From positions 4,134,106-4,198,105 of the forward strand of contig NC_048543.1 in NCBI RefSeq assembly GCF_902806685.2: DNA of 64,000 nt, in the 5' to 3' direction. Position numbers and translations under genes: made by a program. Below, one piece after another: positions 18,099 to 28,980 of this stretch (position 1 is its first letter; every line of letters begins with the position of its first letter). This stretch comes from Maniola hyperantus (Eukaryota > Arthropoda > Insecta > Lepidoptera > Nymphalidae). The notes beneath the pieces are model-generated. The model saw nothing but the letters and a program-made list of their open reading frames with translations, made no database searches and was not told the DNA's origin.

Positions 18099-18404
18099 TT
18101 GGTATTTTACTCGTATGCAACTCTTTTACTGATGTGGATGCAGCTTAAGGCGTGACCTCTTGATTATAAATTGCCACTTCATTTTTATCAGATCGTTGGG
18201 CATAACATGTTCGCTAATGTAGTGCCTCAACATAATCCGTACCTAATGCAAAAGCAACCCACCTACTATTAAGATCAGCGCTGATCTAGGAAATAAACAG
18301 CCATCGATTTTCTCCGTTCGAATTATGATTTTTGACTTCCTGTCTAGGATGGAAATATGTTTATTTTTATTTTTATTTTTACGTACTTAGTTGAAATTTC
18401 GACT

Positions 18405-18550
18405 AGGTATAAGTGCGCGACAGGTCGAGATGGCAATCGGGGTATGAGACGGGGGACGCCCGCGCTCGTACGCGCGCGCGCGCGCTTGGCGGCTGTGCGG
18501 GTGTGCAGGGCGTTCCCTCCCCGATTGCCATCTCGAATTGTACATATTTG
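18405..18550. repeat. foldback MITE with GGTCGAGATGGCAATCGGGG ends
   Basis: The inverted ends read ACAGGTCGAGATGGCAATCGGGG on the left and CCCCGATTGCCATCTCGA on the right, around a GC-rich core with a (CG)n run. Related copies are at about 46785-46912 and 62312-62402. Confidence 0.8.
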
Positions 18551-18845
18551 CGTGAAATCTAAAATTTGTAGGTACAAATAGGTACCTGTTGTGACCAAAG
18601 CAGGATTTACAAGTCTACCAGACGGATGGGTTTGCTGTTAATTTTACCACAGACACTGCTCTGGCTAACCAATAAGTAGCCGATATGAATGCTGCGTTGC
18701 CTGATGTAAGTATGCCTGATATCTGGATAATTCTTTATTCCGTCAAGCATTCATCACTCTTTATTGATGGAACTGACTGTATGACTTTACGTCATAGTAA
18801 TAAATAATTTTATTATTATTTAAAAAATACGCAAACTCTACTCAC

Positions 18846-18947
18846 ATTATTTCTAGCTCCAACGTCCGAACCCAACTCGATGAGCCTTTCCACGAAGGAT
18901 GTACGGTTGTCCTTCACTGCGTACATCAGGGGTGTCATGCCGGTCGT
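18846..18947 (-). CDS. nompC exon 2 (first ankyrin repeat of a TRPN channel)
   Basis: 34 codons, phase 0 at both ends, with acceptor CAG right of 18947 and donor GTGAGT left of 18846. It encodes TTGMTPLMYAVKDNRTSF then VERLIELGSDVGARNN, an ankyrin repeat matching the first repeat of Drosophila NompC (TGMTPLMYATKDN...). NompC is a mechanically gated cation channel of sensory neurons with about 29 ankyrin repeats. The join to exon 1 at 39013 is in frame. Later exons must lie left of the window, so the Polinton would be inside intron 2. Confidence 0.88.
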
Positions 18948-19083
18948 CTGTAACCAAAGGTTGTTTCAGTTTACGCCTCTTGAAGTTAACCGCTAGAGCA
19001 TCTTTTAGGCGTCCGTCAGTGAGGGGCGCGATGTGAGGGAGCGGAACAAACCAGCCCGCGCGCCGCGTCCACGTTCGTCCATG

Positions 19084-19400
19084 AGCGGTAATAGCTTAGT
19101 GTTAAGACATCGACCTCCTATGTTCCCGGGTTTGATCCCGGGCACACATCTCTAACTTTTCGAAGCTATGTGCATTTTAAGCAATTAAATATCACTTGCT
19201 TCAATCATCGTAAGGATTCTGCATGCCTGAGAATTCTCTATAATGTTCTCAAAGGTGTTTGAAATCTGCCAATCCCATAGATAACAGAAGTTCTGTTATC
19301 TATGGCCAATCCGCACTTGACCCACGTGGTTGACTATGGCCAAACCTCATTCTGAGAGGAGACCAGTGGTCAGTAGTAAGCCGGCGATGGGCGATGGGTT
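19084..19400 (+). repeat. tRNA-derived SINE copy (family A)
   Basis: Starts with a tRNA-like head (AGCGGTAATAGCTTAG...) with a box B of TTTGATCCCGG, then the GTGCATTTTAAGCAATTAAATATCACTTGC body and the GAGAGGAGACC tail ending near GGTTGATCATAATT. An inserted direct duplication of TCTGTTATCTATGG-like sequence is seen near 19280. Confidence 0.8.
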
Positions 19401-19817
19401 GATCATAATTAAAAAATGGCGAAATTTATGGCGGTTGGCTTGCGCCCCCTAGGACCCCGCGGCCCAGGTGAACCGCACCCCTTAAACCTCTGGGTAAAGA
19501 CGGCCCTGATCTCAAGAATGATTAGGTATGCTGAACAAATTTAACTTAGTAAAAGCTTAAAAGCTCGTTTTTGGTAAACAGAGTTCTGAGTTCCTTGTTA
19601 TCGCTGATTTCATTCATAATTTTTCAGTCAGGCAAAATAATTGTGTCTTAAATATTCCTTAATTATATCTGCAGTGCTAACTAGTGTTTAAGTATGCAAA
19701 TTGTTCCTCAGTTTAACATTTCGCAGTTAGGTTTAAATAGTTCGTGCTGGTGATAATTAACAAAGCCACAAAGATTTGAGTATTTAATTTGACACTACGT
19801 ATTTTGACAGATTTATT

Positions 19818-20010
19818 AGTCCTCAATAGCTCAACCGGTAAAAGAGTGGACTAAAAACCGAAAGGTCGACGGTTCAAACCCCGCCCGTTGCACAATCGTC
19901 GTAGGTACTTACTTCTAGCACAAGCCTGACGCTTAGTTGGAGAGGAAAGGGGAATATTAGTCATTTAAAATGGCTAATATTCTTTATAAAAATAAAAAAT
20001 TACGTAAAGA
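19818..20010 (+). repeat. tRNA-derived SINE copy (family D)
   Basis: The head GATAGCTCAACCGGTAAAAGAGTGGACT...GACGGTTCAAACCCC resembles tRNA A and B boxes. The body runs CGTTGCACAATCGTCGTAGG...CTAGCACAAGC to an AT-rich end. A second copy is at 24838-25010 and a degraded one near 40000-40160. Confidence 0.75.
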
Positions 20011-20239
20011 CTTTTTTATTAACACGTTTTTATAAATTCGCTTTCTTGTCGGTTAATTTGTTTGTCTGTTCTTTCAAAAATTTGCAATCGTTTTAACTAA
20101 CTTCCTGACGCGCTAGGGTCTTAAAATGTTTAAACTTATAGATAAGTAATTTTATTAGATGAGAAATACATTTTTTAACGACTTAAGTGCAGTCTCGTGA
20201 TGGCCAAAGTTACATGACATAATATCATCAGCAAACACA

Positions 20240-20430
20240 ATCATTACCTTTTATTTTCTTTATTCAGATATAGGTTAGCCCTTGACTGTAATCTCACGTG
20301 GTGGTAAGTGATGATGCAGCCTAAGATCGAAGCCGGCTAACCTGGAAGGGATCTCACCCATTGCCGGCCCACTAATGAAAACGAGTCTCCTCAGCTCAGA
20401 ATGAGAAGGGTTTAGGCAAACACCACCAAT
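20240..20430 (-). repeat. SINE fragment (family C)
   Basis: Shares TTAGCCCTTGACTGTAATCTCACGTGGTGG and the following block with the fuller copies at 24375-24735 and 60738-61080. The tRNA-like end is missing. Confidence 0.65.
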
Positions 20431-20812
20431 CATCATCATCAAGATCAACCCGTTACCGAAAAGATTACGGAAACTTTCAGGCATACCGATTACGTTCATA
20501 ACAAATATTACAACTATTACTGTTACCATTTTAAGACCACTAAGAAAAAGCAAAATGAGTTGCACAAGTCAGTATTCATACCTCCATTACTAACGTTAAA
20601 GGTAATTTGTTGAAAAGTTAACAACCCCAGTGACTTGTGTAATCCATTTGGCTTTTATTGACGTTCAAAATTTAACGATAATCATAACGTAACTTTAACC
20701 GCCGGTCATGCAACTGGACCTTAATAGAGAAAACTTTTGTATAGTAAGCTAAGATTTACAAAACAATTATAAGCCTTTGCTTAGAACCTATTTCAGTTTG
20801 GGATTTTTCGAA

Positions 20813-21007
20813 AGTACCTATTAATCTAAATGTGAGTATAAAAGGAACAGCTGACTGATCTATCAACGCGCAGCTCAAACTACTGGACGGATCGGGATGA
20901 AATTTGGCATGCAGACATCCGCTAAGAAAGGATTTTTGGTAATTCAAGCCCTAATGGGGTTCGACATTCGTGTAGTCCACGCGGGTGTAGTCGCGCGCAT
21001 AAGCTAG
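20813..21007 (+). mobile_element. non-autonomous Helitron-like element (family B)
   Basis: Contains CTGACTGATCTATCAACGCGCAGC, then ACTACTGGACGGATCGGG, and ends GTCCACGCGG...AAGCTAG|T. The CTAG end and nearby hairpin fit Helitron 3' termini. Many copies follow in this window. Confidence 0.7.
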
Positions 21008-21194
21008 TCTATAATAACTTCAAAATCTAATCTTTCTGGATTTCTCTTTCCAATCTTAATTAATAAGTGAAAATTTACCCTACATACAAACTGACAAACC
21101 AACACCTCTTTGTAATATTAGTACTTATAGACATTTAGATATGAATAAAGTTCGTTGATAAATATGTAATTGCATTCAATAGGTATATTATTAT

Positions 21195-21365
21195 ATAAGA
21201 CCCGCAAATGGCTAATACGCGTGGCCGCCATTTTAGTGACGTCAGCACAAGACTGAAGTTTCGAGCTGATGGTATATTGTTATTTTGGCTGACGTCAAAA
21301 TTACGTCATTTTGATGTTAATGAGACATGGTTCTAGCGCAATAGCAATTTGCGGGACTTATACCT
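21195..21365. repeat. MITE with inverted ends CCCGCAAATKGC
   Basis: Left end AAGACCCGCAAATGGCTA and right end TAGCAATTTGCGGGACTTA form a short inverted repeat flanked by TATA. The core has GTGACGTCAGC and GCTGACGTCA in inverted arrangement. Confidence 0.65.
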
Positions 21366-21824
21366 ACCAAGTTATGTCACAGTTGGTAAAAAAAACTTGA
21401 TTCATAACTATTTAAGTCTGACAGAAGGTCAAACCTCACCCTTTTGCTTATTGTTTTGCTTACTCACTCAACATCATAACCACTAATTATTTTAGTATTA
21501 CCCGTGCTTTACAGCTGGGTGTGGTGAAAACGGCATGAACATTCCTACTTCAATAAAGATACCTATTTGACTTTAATAATATTAATTAACCTGAAAAGAC
21601 CTGCCCAGTACATAAATAAAAATTTCAGCCACTATATTATCACTACTCATCAAAAACCATGGTACCTATACTTAGGTACATAGCAAATTACTAAGACCTG
21701 AATAGCAACAATTGAATATTATTAGTTCTCGCCCACAGACCACTAAATATTGCTTAGTGGTTTGTGTTCTCGCCCCAGCTTTGCATTTGTAATATAAGCA
21801 TGGTTTATTTTAACCCTCCATTAT
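21366..21824. other. nompC intron 1 sequence, nothing recognised
   Basis: AT-rich with frequent stops. No gene or clear repeat was identified beyond a short direct repeat around CCACTAAATATTGCTTAGTGG. Confidence 0.5.
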
Positions 21825-22050
21825 CATCCACTCATCGCCAGTTTACTAGTGAGCACGGGTCTCCTCCTCTCAGAATGAGAAGGGTTTACCTTTGAAAACA
21901 TGATAACTAAGGCGTGCAGGTTTCCTCGCGATATTATTTATTGTTTAAACGCACATAACTTTGAAATGTTAGAGGTCCGTGCCCGGGATCGAACCCACGA
22001 CCTTCCGATTAGGAGACAGATGTCTTAACCACTAGGCTATCACCACTCAA
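21825..22050 (-). repeat. SINE family A copy, reverse
   Basis: The body and a tRNA-like head (GGGATCGAACCCACGACC on the plus strand) are present in reverse, including CTAACATTTCAAAGTTATGTGCG in complement. Confidence 0.7.
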
Positions 22051-22054
22051 AAGT

Positions 22055-22290
22055 CAAAAGTCAAGTCAAATGATTTATTCAAAATAGGTAATAAATTACT
22101 CTTATTGATTGTCTGGTATAGTGTTAGATTTGTAAGATAATATAGTGGTGATAATTATAACGCAAACTTAAAACTAAAGCTACGAGGGTTCCAAACGCGC
22201 CCAGGTCTGAGAAGAGCCCACAACAAACTCAGCCGGGTATTAACCCTCTCACCCTCCTCTATTAAAGGGCGTTAATCCGTAGGGGCAAAA
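22055..22290 (-). repeat. retroposon 3' end (family E), reverse
   Basis: A short AAAGTCAAAAGTCAAG tail in reverse, then GATTTATTCAAAATAG and the conserved CTACGAGGGTTCCAAACGCGCCC block. Other pieces occur at 26768-26905, 37450-37670, 51105-51150 and 52795-52885. Confidence 0.6.
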
Positions 22291-22689
22291 TCGCGCGATC
22301 AAACTTTTCCAGGAATTAAACGGTCTGCGAAGGAGAAAATTCGCGTGCCGCCTGCACCCTGTGACACAGTAATGGGCTTATAATGGCAACCCTCCTTGTG
22401 ATAATTAGCTGCGGGTGAATGCGTCATTACAAATAATTGCCATTTAAATCGTGTTTTAATCGCCCCTTAAGTTTTAATGTTTCACAACGTTAAAAATATC
22501 ATACTTCCGTGATTTTAAATGAAGAATTTATAGATTTGCATTTTGAATTGGAACTGGAATTTTAGTTGACAATAATTGTAAACCGGAGATTTATTCGTCT
22601 GATTATTATCTTCCATCTTTTGACTTCGTCCGCGTACATTTAGATTTTTAAAAATGCCATGGAAACTCTTTAATTTTCCGGGATAAAAA

Positions 22690-22960
22690 GTAGCCCATGG
22701 TAGGTACTTTACATGTGAAAGTGTGTTTGTTTGTTGGTTTATCAGTTTGTTGGTTTGTCCTTCAATCGCGTCACAACGGAGCAACGGATCGACGTGATTT
22801 TTTGCATGGGCATAGTTAAAGACCTAGATAGTGACATAGGCTACTTTTTATCCCGGAAAATCAAAGAGTTTCCATGGGATTTTTTAAAACCTAAATCCAT
22901 GCGGAAGAAGTTGCGGACATTAGCTAGTACATATATCTAATAGTTTGCGAACAAACTAAC
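22690..22960 (+). repeat. Lep1-type Helitron-like fragment
   Basis: Contains GTGAAAGTGTGTTTGTTTG, then GGCTACTTTTTATCCCGGAAAATCAAAGAGTTTCC and the CATGCGGAAGAAG block, the signature of a family found widely in Lepidoptera. Confidence 0.6.
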
Positions 22961-23354
22961 AAACAAACACACTTTTGTATTTATACTACTTATTATTAGT
23001 AGGATATACTTACATAATATAAAAAGCACTAGCTGGCCTGCCCCAGCTTCACCCGGCTTGAATTACTGAAATTCCTTTCTCTAGACTAAAATTGAGCTTA
23101 GGTAGGCCCCTAAGATTTTTTTTCTACATTATTATAGACCATAAGTAACTAAGCGAGTAGTTACTGGTCTGGAAATATCTTAAGGTATAACGAACAAGGG
23201 CAACAGGTGAATATTGATATTGAAAATAATGATACCTACCTTAATATGATATTAGAATTTTTCCGTTGGCCGGGATTATGGTGATATTTTACGTGGAACA
23301 ACTACTAGTCGTGAATAGTGTAGTCATGAAAGTAATACTACCTGCTAATAAACC

Positions 23355-23660
23355 CATCCATGATTCCTTACTAAAACGTGTAAGTCTGTCCGTCTGTTTA
23401 CTACATTTTTATACAGAATTTTAATACAGAGGTAGTTTGCACCCCGGGGATGGACTACTTTTTGTCCCAGAAAATCATAGAGTTCCCACGGGAGTTTTAA
23501 AAACCTAATTTTATGTGATAGAAGTTGTGAGCATAAGATAGCTTGCATCTTGGAGATGGACTTAGTCTAATTTAGATATATCCCAAAAATCAGAGTTTTA
23601 GTAGAGTACCTACAGTTTTAAAAACATAGCCACGTGGACAAAGTTGCGGGCATCAAATAA
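23355..23660 (+). repeat. Lep1-type Helitron-like fragment, degraded
   Basis: Shares ACTAAAACGTGTAAGTCTGTCCGTCTG, TTTTTGTCCCAGAAAATCATAGAG and GACAAAGTTGCGGGCATCA with the family. No coding sequence seen. Confidence 0.5.
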
Positions 23661-23959
23661 TATTGTAATAATGTCATTAGCTTGGCATAAAAAATTATTG
23701 CTGTTAATATAACCAGAGTGAACTAATATAACTCTGACCCGAATTACATCAGAACTTTGTAAGGGTACATTTGAGTGCGCCAAATAGAGAACTATGTAGT
23801 AGTCGTTTGAAACTGACATTTGCATATAAAATATTATGCGGCGGAGTTTTGGGGGTGGTGTGGCCTGATTTGAGCAACAATATATCCATGTACTTACAAT
23901 ATACAAGCTGTCCCACCAAGGATGTGGTCGGGTGTAATTTTTGAAAAATGTGATGGGAT

Positions 23960-24175
23960 GAAATCCATCCATACTAATGTTATAAATGCGAAAGTGTGTC
24001 TGTCTGTCTATTTGCTAGCTTTTCACGGCGCAATAGTTTCACCGATTTTGATGAAATTTGGTACAGAGCTAGCTTACATCCCAGGGACAGATTTAGGCTT
24101 AGATTTAATCAATAAGTTTTCACGGGATGTAAAAAAACTATATCCGCGCGGACGAAGCCGCGGCATCATCGAGTA
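23960..24175 (+). mobile_element. Lep1-type Helitron-like element
   Basis: Runs from CCATACTAATGTTATAAATGCG with a GTCTGTCTGTC run to GCGGACGAAGCCGCGGCATCATCGAGT. A nearly complete copy with hairpin-like CGCGCGG...CCGCGG at the end. Confidence 0.65.
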
Positions 24176-24374
24176 ATCATGTAAATCGTTAAACTGAAAT
24201 TATATTAACCCAGATTTTCCCATCGTCCTGGTTTTCGGGTTAGCCGCATTACTTGTTGAAAGGAGCTTCCTACAAATTGCAATATCCGTTATGTGGGGAC
24301 TTTTAGTGAAATTAATACGTCGCTATTCGTTGACCAAAGAACTAACTGCTTACTCATTACCGGTTTTCTTCATT

Positions 24375-24735
24375 TGTTTTTATTTTTTATTTTTATTCAG
24401 ATACAAGTTAGCCCTTGACTGCAATCTCACCTGATAGTAAGTGATCATGCAGTCTAAGATGATAGCAGGCTAACCTGGAAGGGGTATGGCAGTTTTTATT
24501 AAACCCATACCCCTTTGGTTTCTACACGGCATCGTACCGGAACGCTAAATCGCTTGGCGGCACGGTTTTGCTGGTAGGGTGGTAACTAGCCACGGCCGAA
24601 GCCTCCCACCAGACCAGACCAGAAATTTAGAAATTATAAAATTCCAAACCCCTGCCAGGAATCGAATCCGGGATCTCCCACTAATAAGACCACAGCCCAG
24701 GGAGGTCGTCAGCAGCGACATTTGTTTGCTTATCA
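24375..24735 (-). repeat. SINE copy (family C), reverse
   Basis: TTAGCCCTTGACTGCAATCTCACC to the tRNA-like end GAATCGAATCCGGGATCTCCC, which in complement is a GGTTCGATTCC-type box B. Nearly identical to 60738-61080. Confidence 0.75.
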
Positions 24736-24837
24736 AGCCGGGAATACACACGCCATAATATTCTCAAAGGTGTGTGAAGTCTACCAATCCGCACTGGGCC
24801 AGCGTGGCAGGCTATAGCCTAAACCTAATTTAGAGCC

Positions 24838-25010
24838 TCGATAGCTCAACGGTTAAAGGAGTGGACTGAAAACCGAAAAGTCGCCCGTTCAAATCCCACC
24901 CGTTGCACTATTGTCGTACCTACTCCTAGCACAAGCTTTACGCTTAATTGAAGAAGAAAGGGGAATTTAAGTCGGCAATTAACTTGGCTTATATTCTTTA
25001 AATAAAAACC
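24838..25010 (+). repeat. tRNA-derived SINE copy (family D)
   Basis: GATAGCTCAACGGTTAAAGGAGTGG...CGTTCAAATCCCACC head and CGTACCTACTCCTAGCACAAGC body, matching 19818-20010. Confidence 0.75.
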
Positions 25011-25084
25011 CTTCTTATTCTGGGAGGAAACCCTTGCACAGTATTCATGATGATGATGAAACACGCTTGTAGCTTAGGGAGGAA

Positions 25085-25345
25085 GTGTATATAATCATCA
25101 TCAGCATGATCGACCCATCGCCGCACCGGCCCACTACTGTGATGGGTGACACACACTTTTGAGATCGTTATGGAGAACTCTCAAGCAAGATGGTTTCCTC
25201 ACGATGTTTCCCTTCATCGCTATAGCTATTAATTGCTTAAAACACATATAACTCCCAAAAGTTAGAGGTGCGTGCCTGGGATTGAATCCCCGACCTCCCG
25301 AATAGGAGTACGACGCCTTAACCACTAGGCTATCAGCGCTCTGGT
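25085..25345 (-). repeat. SINE family A copy, reverse
   Basis: The reverse copy includes TGGGATTGAATCCCCGACC (tRNA-like box B in complement) and the conserved body, ending at CTAGGCTATCAGCGC. Confidence 0.75.
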
Positions 25346-25525
25346 AAGTACAGTACGTGGCAGTACATCGGCCTTTAGAATGACATTTCGGCTTTGTAGA
25401 GCGTTGTCTCTGTCACTCATACCTATATGACGTTTTTTCGGTCTCAATGACAAGTGCAACGCTCTACAAATCTGCTATTTCCTTCTAAATGTCGATGTAC
25501 ATTACTTTCTGCCGCGTACTGTAGA
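25346..25525. repeat. foldback MITE (CAGTACGTGG family)
   Basis: Left arm AGTACGTGGCAGTACATCGGCCTTTAGAATGACATTTCGGC pairs with the right arm's TGTCGATGTACATTACTTTCTGCCGCGTACTGT. Related copies: 50436-50572, 52365-52455, 58505-58710. Confidence 0.75.
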
Positions 25526-26239
25526 TAGAGTAGGTACGACACAAAAAAGTGACATTGATGTGATCCATCATCCAACAACCAAAATATGACAATCGCTCAT
25601 ATTCACCGCATTCACGCATCACTGAAGACTGAAGCTTCGAATTCGTGTTGACTGACTTGACTGACCCCCGTTGAACTCTTTAGTAGTACGTTATCTATCC
25701 ACTACCAGTACCACAAGCAAAACCTTTAAAATCCAATCCATCCGAATGTTATTATCATAAAATGTGCAAGTGTCATTGTCCGTTTGTTAGGTACCTTTTA
25801 ACATTCCATCCGTTAAACCGATTTCAACACAGATATAGCTTGGATCCCGGACGGAAATAGGTTAATTTTTATCCCGGAAAATCAAAAAGTTCTCAAAGGA
25901 TTTTTAAAGAATCGCAGGCATTATCGAGTAGGTGCTTACCTATTGTCATTTATTTTAATTTTTTGACCGTAACCACAAAATAACGTCAAAGTCAAAGCCG
26001 TTTATTCAAGTTAAGCATAGATAGGGAATATTATCGCTATTTCACAATATCACTTAAAACTTATTAGAACTAACTAAGCTCATTGTCATAAAATATGTGT
26101 ACCTTACCCATATCTTAGAAAGGGTTAAAATCATTTCTAAGTCTATGGTTGAAATTGTATTTTCAACTAGGTGGTAAGTTGGTTCAACAGAAGTTGAACC
26201 AACTTGGCAAGTAGGTGAAAATAAAGGATTTTAGTAAAT

Positions 26240-26245
26240 CTGGTG

Positions 26246-26285
<40 letters not shown>
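26240..26285. repeat. (CAT)n microsatellite
   Basis: About 14 tandem CAT units, directly followed by a retroposon-like block (see 26286-26540). Confidence 0.95.
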
Positions 26286-26287
<2 letters not shown>

Positions 26288-26540
26288 ACCGATAGACGTC
26301 CACTGCTGGACATGGGTATTTTGTACGGACTTCCACATGCCACGGTCTTGCGCCGCATGAATCCAGCGGCTCCCTGCGACTCGTCTGATGTCGTCCGTCC
26401 ACCTAGGGTCTTCCAACGCTGCGCCTTCCAGTGGGAGGTTGCCATTCCAGCACCTTGGGACCCCAACGTCTATCGGTTTTACGAACTATGTGCCCTGCCC
26501 ATAGCCACTTCAGCTTCGCAACCCGTTGAGTTATGTCGGT
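26286..26540. repeat. retroposon fragment
   Basis: The CGATAGACGTCCACTGCTGG start and the CTTCCACATGCC...GTGGGAGGTTGCC block are repeated, degraded, near 34620-34770. The simple-repeat tail suggests a non-LTR or SINE 3' end. The frame that is open here is not evidence of a gene. Confidence 0.5.
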
Positions 26541-26720
26541 ATAAATTTCAATCCCTATTTTACTCCCTTAGGGGTTGAATTATCAAAAATCCCTTCTTAG
26601 TGGCTGCCCACGTCATAATAGCTATATGCAATATGCATGCCAAATCAGCCCAATCCGTCTAGTAGTTTCAGCTGTGCGTTGATAGATCAGTCAGTCAGTC
26701 ACCTTTTCCTTTTACATATT
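26541..26720 (-). mobile_element. Helitron-like element (family B), reverse
   Basis: TTCAATCCCTATTTTACTCCC...GTTGATAGATCAGTCAGTCAG, the complement of the family at 28270-28483; the 3' terminus is missing. Confidence 0.6.
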
Positions 26721-26905
26721 TAAAATTTATCAATATTTAAAAGCCAAAACAGCGGGGAAGCATAAACCAAAGTCAAAGTAAAAAAAATATTCAAAATAGG
26801 CACCATTGTACATGTTTTGATTATCAATTATTGGATTTTTGTAGTTATAAATAATTAATTACGAAAACTTAAAACGAGGGTTCCAAACGCGCCCAGGTCA
26901 TGTTT

Positions 26906-28269
26906 GTTTCAAATCTACAAAATATAATTCAGTAAAATTATACTCCTCCAAAGAAAATTATTTTCTAAGTTTTTTCCAGACATATTACTATTCTGATATT
27001 TTTTTATGGCGACAATTAAATACCGTAACCCACTTGGGCTGGTCACAGAGACCTATGAATTATTCATGACTTTCTATTCACATAGTATTACTAACGGAAT
27101 TTGTTAGTGGGTATTACTACAGGTATTACTAAATTCTTTAAATATTACATACAGTAGATTTCGTATATTGAAGTAAATTCTTTAAAATAAGTAAGTAAAA
27201 TTGCACTGAGTAAAATATAAACGTACCTATATGCCGGGTGGTATGTTATAATAAATCTAATATATACCTAAAAATAACGGCAATAAAATGGCAAAACGAT
27301 AATTTTTTTTGTCAAAGTTCGAAGGTTTGACGGTCTTTAATGAGTATCTCCACGATTTGTAAATACTTAAGTGCTTCAAAAGCGGTTCGAAAAATAAAAG
27401 CAAAACTAATAGTTTCACCTTATTTAGTTTCACCCATTCACCTTACCAAATTAGAAGTTTTATTTTAGAAAAAATATTTTTGTTTTCATTAAGAAAAAAC
27501 TGGCCACTCGAGCGATGTCATTTTGTTGTCATATAATTATGACGTTTTGTCGTTTTCACGTCCCTCTCGTCGTCTCAACGAGAGGGATAACGCTCTATAA
27601 AACCGCTATCTCTTTCTAATGGTCGATATACAATATTTCTTGCGGGATTTCGTTAGGTAGGTACTATGTAATGAAAAATTGATAATCTTTTAAGAATACT
27701 TTTGTTTTCAAACGACTTTCAAAAAGGAGGAGGTTCTCAACTTGGCGTGGTTTTTTTCTAACAGTTCATTCATAACGTTAAGTTCTTTTGATTAAAATTA
27801 TGTATCCAAAACACCGAATGTCTTTAACTTCAGTTTTAAAACCATTAGCAATGGCCTTGGTAGTAGACAGGTCAGCTTTGCCCAAGGATGGTGGTTTGAC
27901 CCAAGGTCGGAAATCTCCCATCGATTACTCTGGGCTAGCACGCAAAACTCCTGCCCTCTTACCCTTGACACACTAACGGTCACTTCAGTTGGTCTTAACG
28001 GCCAAAAATTATGTAGGCCAGGCGAAAATAATGTACTGATGGCGGAAGGTGCGTTTTAAACCTCACGGACATTGCTCTTGGGGGACCTTGGTTTAATCGG
28101 CTTTGGGTTACCTTGGCGAGTGTGATTGTAGATTTTTTCGTCACCCCTGTTAAACATTTCTAGTCTCTTCCCTTCATTACTTTTCCTCTATTGTGTGCGG
28201 TGCGGTACCTACTGTGAGGTATCGGTCGCTTGGTACTGCTAGCTTGCCGAATCCCTAGGAATATCTTAA
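26906..28269. other. nompC intron 1 sequence without recognised gene
   Basis: AT-rich. A possible foldback segment lies at about 27485-27655 (GATGTCATTTTGTTGTCATA and an internal CGAGAGG...CCTCTCG palindrome). The short open frames here have no protein-like features. Confidence 0.5.
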
Positions 28270-28483
28270 AATATATAAAACCAAAAGGTGACTGACTGAC
28301 TGATCTATCAACGCACAGCTCAAACTACTGGACGGATTGGGCTGAAATTTGGCATGCAGATATTTATTATGATGTAGGCATCCGATAAGAAAAGATTTTT
28401 GAAAATTCAATCCCTAAGGGGGTGAAATAGGGATTTGAAATTTGTGTAGTCCACGCGGACGAAGTCGCGAACATAAGCTAGTA
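28270..28483 (+). mobile_element. Helitron-like element (family B)
   Basis: ACTGACTGACTGATCTATCAACGC to GTCCACGCGGACGAAGTCGCG...AAGCTAG|T. A GTCC/GGAC hairpin precedes the CTAG terminus. Confidence 0.7.
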
Positions 28484-28549
28484 AGTAATATTTCTGTACG
28501 CTTCCTTACTCACGCGATATGCGCAGAGTGAATTGAGAATCTGGACTGT

Positions 28550-28980
28550 GCTGTAATCTATATTTTGTATAGAAGCAAACATTGTTTTGCGCAAGTCCAA
28601 CTTTTTACCAACTTATTTAGAAGATCTGGCACCCTTTGCTGTGTAGCTAAGAAAGAAACTATCAATTCAGTCACAGCTGTGTTCGCAGATCGTAATGGGG
28701 AGGCGTTGGCATATAAAGCTGAATGGGAGATATATCTAACGGGTCGGACTAAGAAAGTTGGGGTTTTAAAGAAATTCTCATACTCACTTAGCAAACATGT
28801 ACGTCACTGAGTTTGATATTTGGCGATGTTACACCCCGTGCATCGAAGAGCACGTTAAGGTGACGCAGGACGCTCGACCGAAATTGGCAGCGCATGTGGG
28901 TAACATGTTTGCTTTTCACTTGACATTGTATGAGAAAGTTGAGAGGCACGATGATTTTCACTGAAATCAAGCGCGCGAAA
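28550..28980 (+). pseudogene. decayed coding-like sequence, unidentified
   Basis: Two plus-strand frames look protein-like. One has VTAVFADRNGEALAYKAEWE (about 28670-28735). The other has ARPKLAAHVGNMFAFHL (about 28875-28930). A frame change near 28800 separates them and stops close both. It may be the remnant of a captured gene or of an unknown transposon. I do not recognise the family. Confidence 0.25.

Noticed and set aside
18092..18845. A nompC exon 3 between exon 2 and the provirus
   Set aside because: No ankyrin-like reading frame on the minus strand; the stretch is a MITE and AT-rich sequence.
19822..19885. tRNA-like A and B boxes (also near 24840, 35655, 60415, 61030)
   Set aside because: They are heads of SINE families C, A and D with common bodies; acceptor stems do not pair as in functional tRNAs.
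26240..26285. CRISPR-like or satellite array
   Set aside because: Trinucleotide microsatellite; no spacer structure, and the genome is animal.
26184..26466. Open frame with poly-Asp or poly-Met
   Set aside because: Translation of a (CAT)n microsatellite and a repeated retroposon block.
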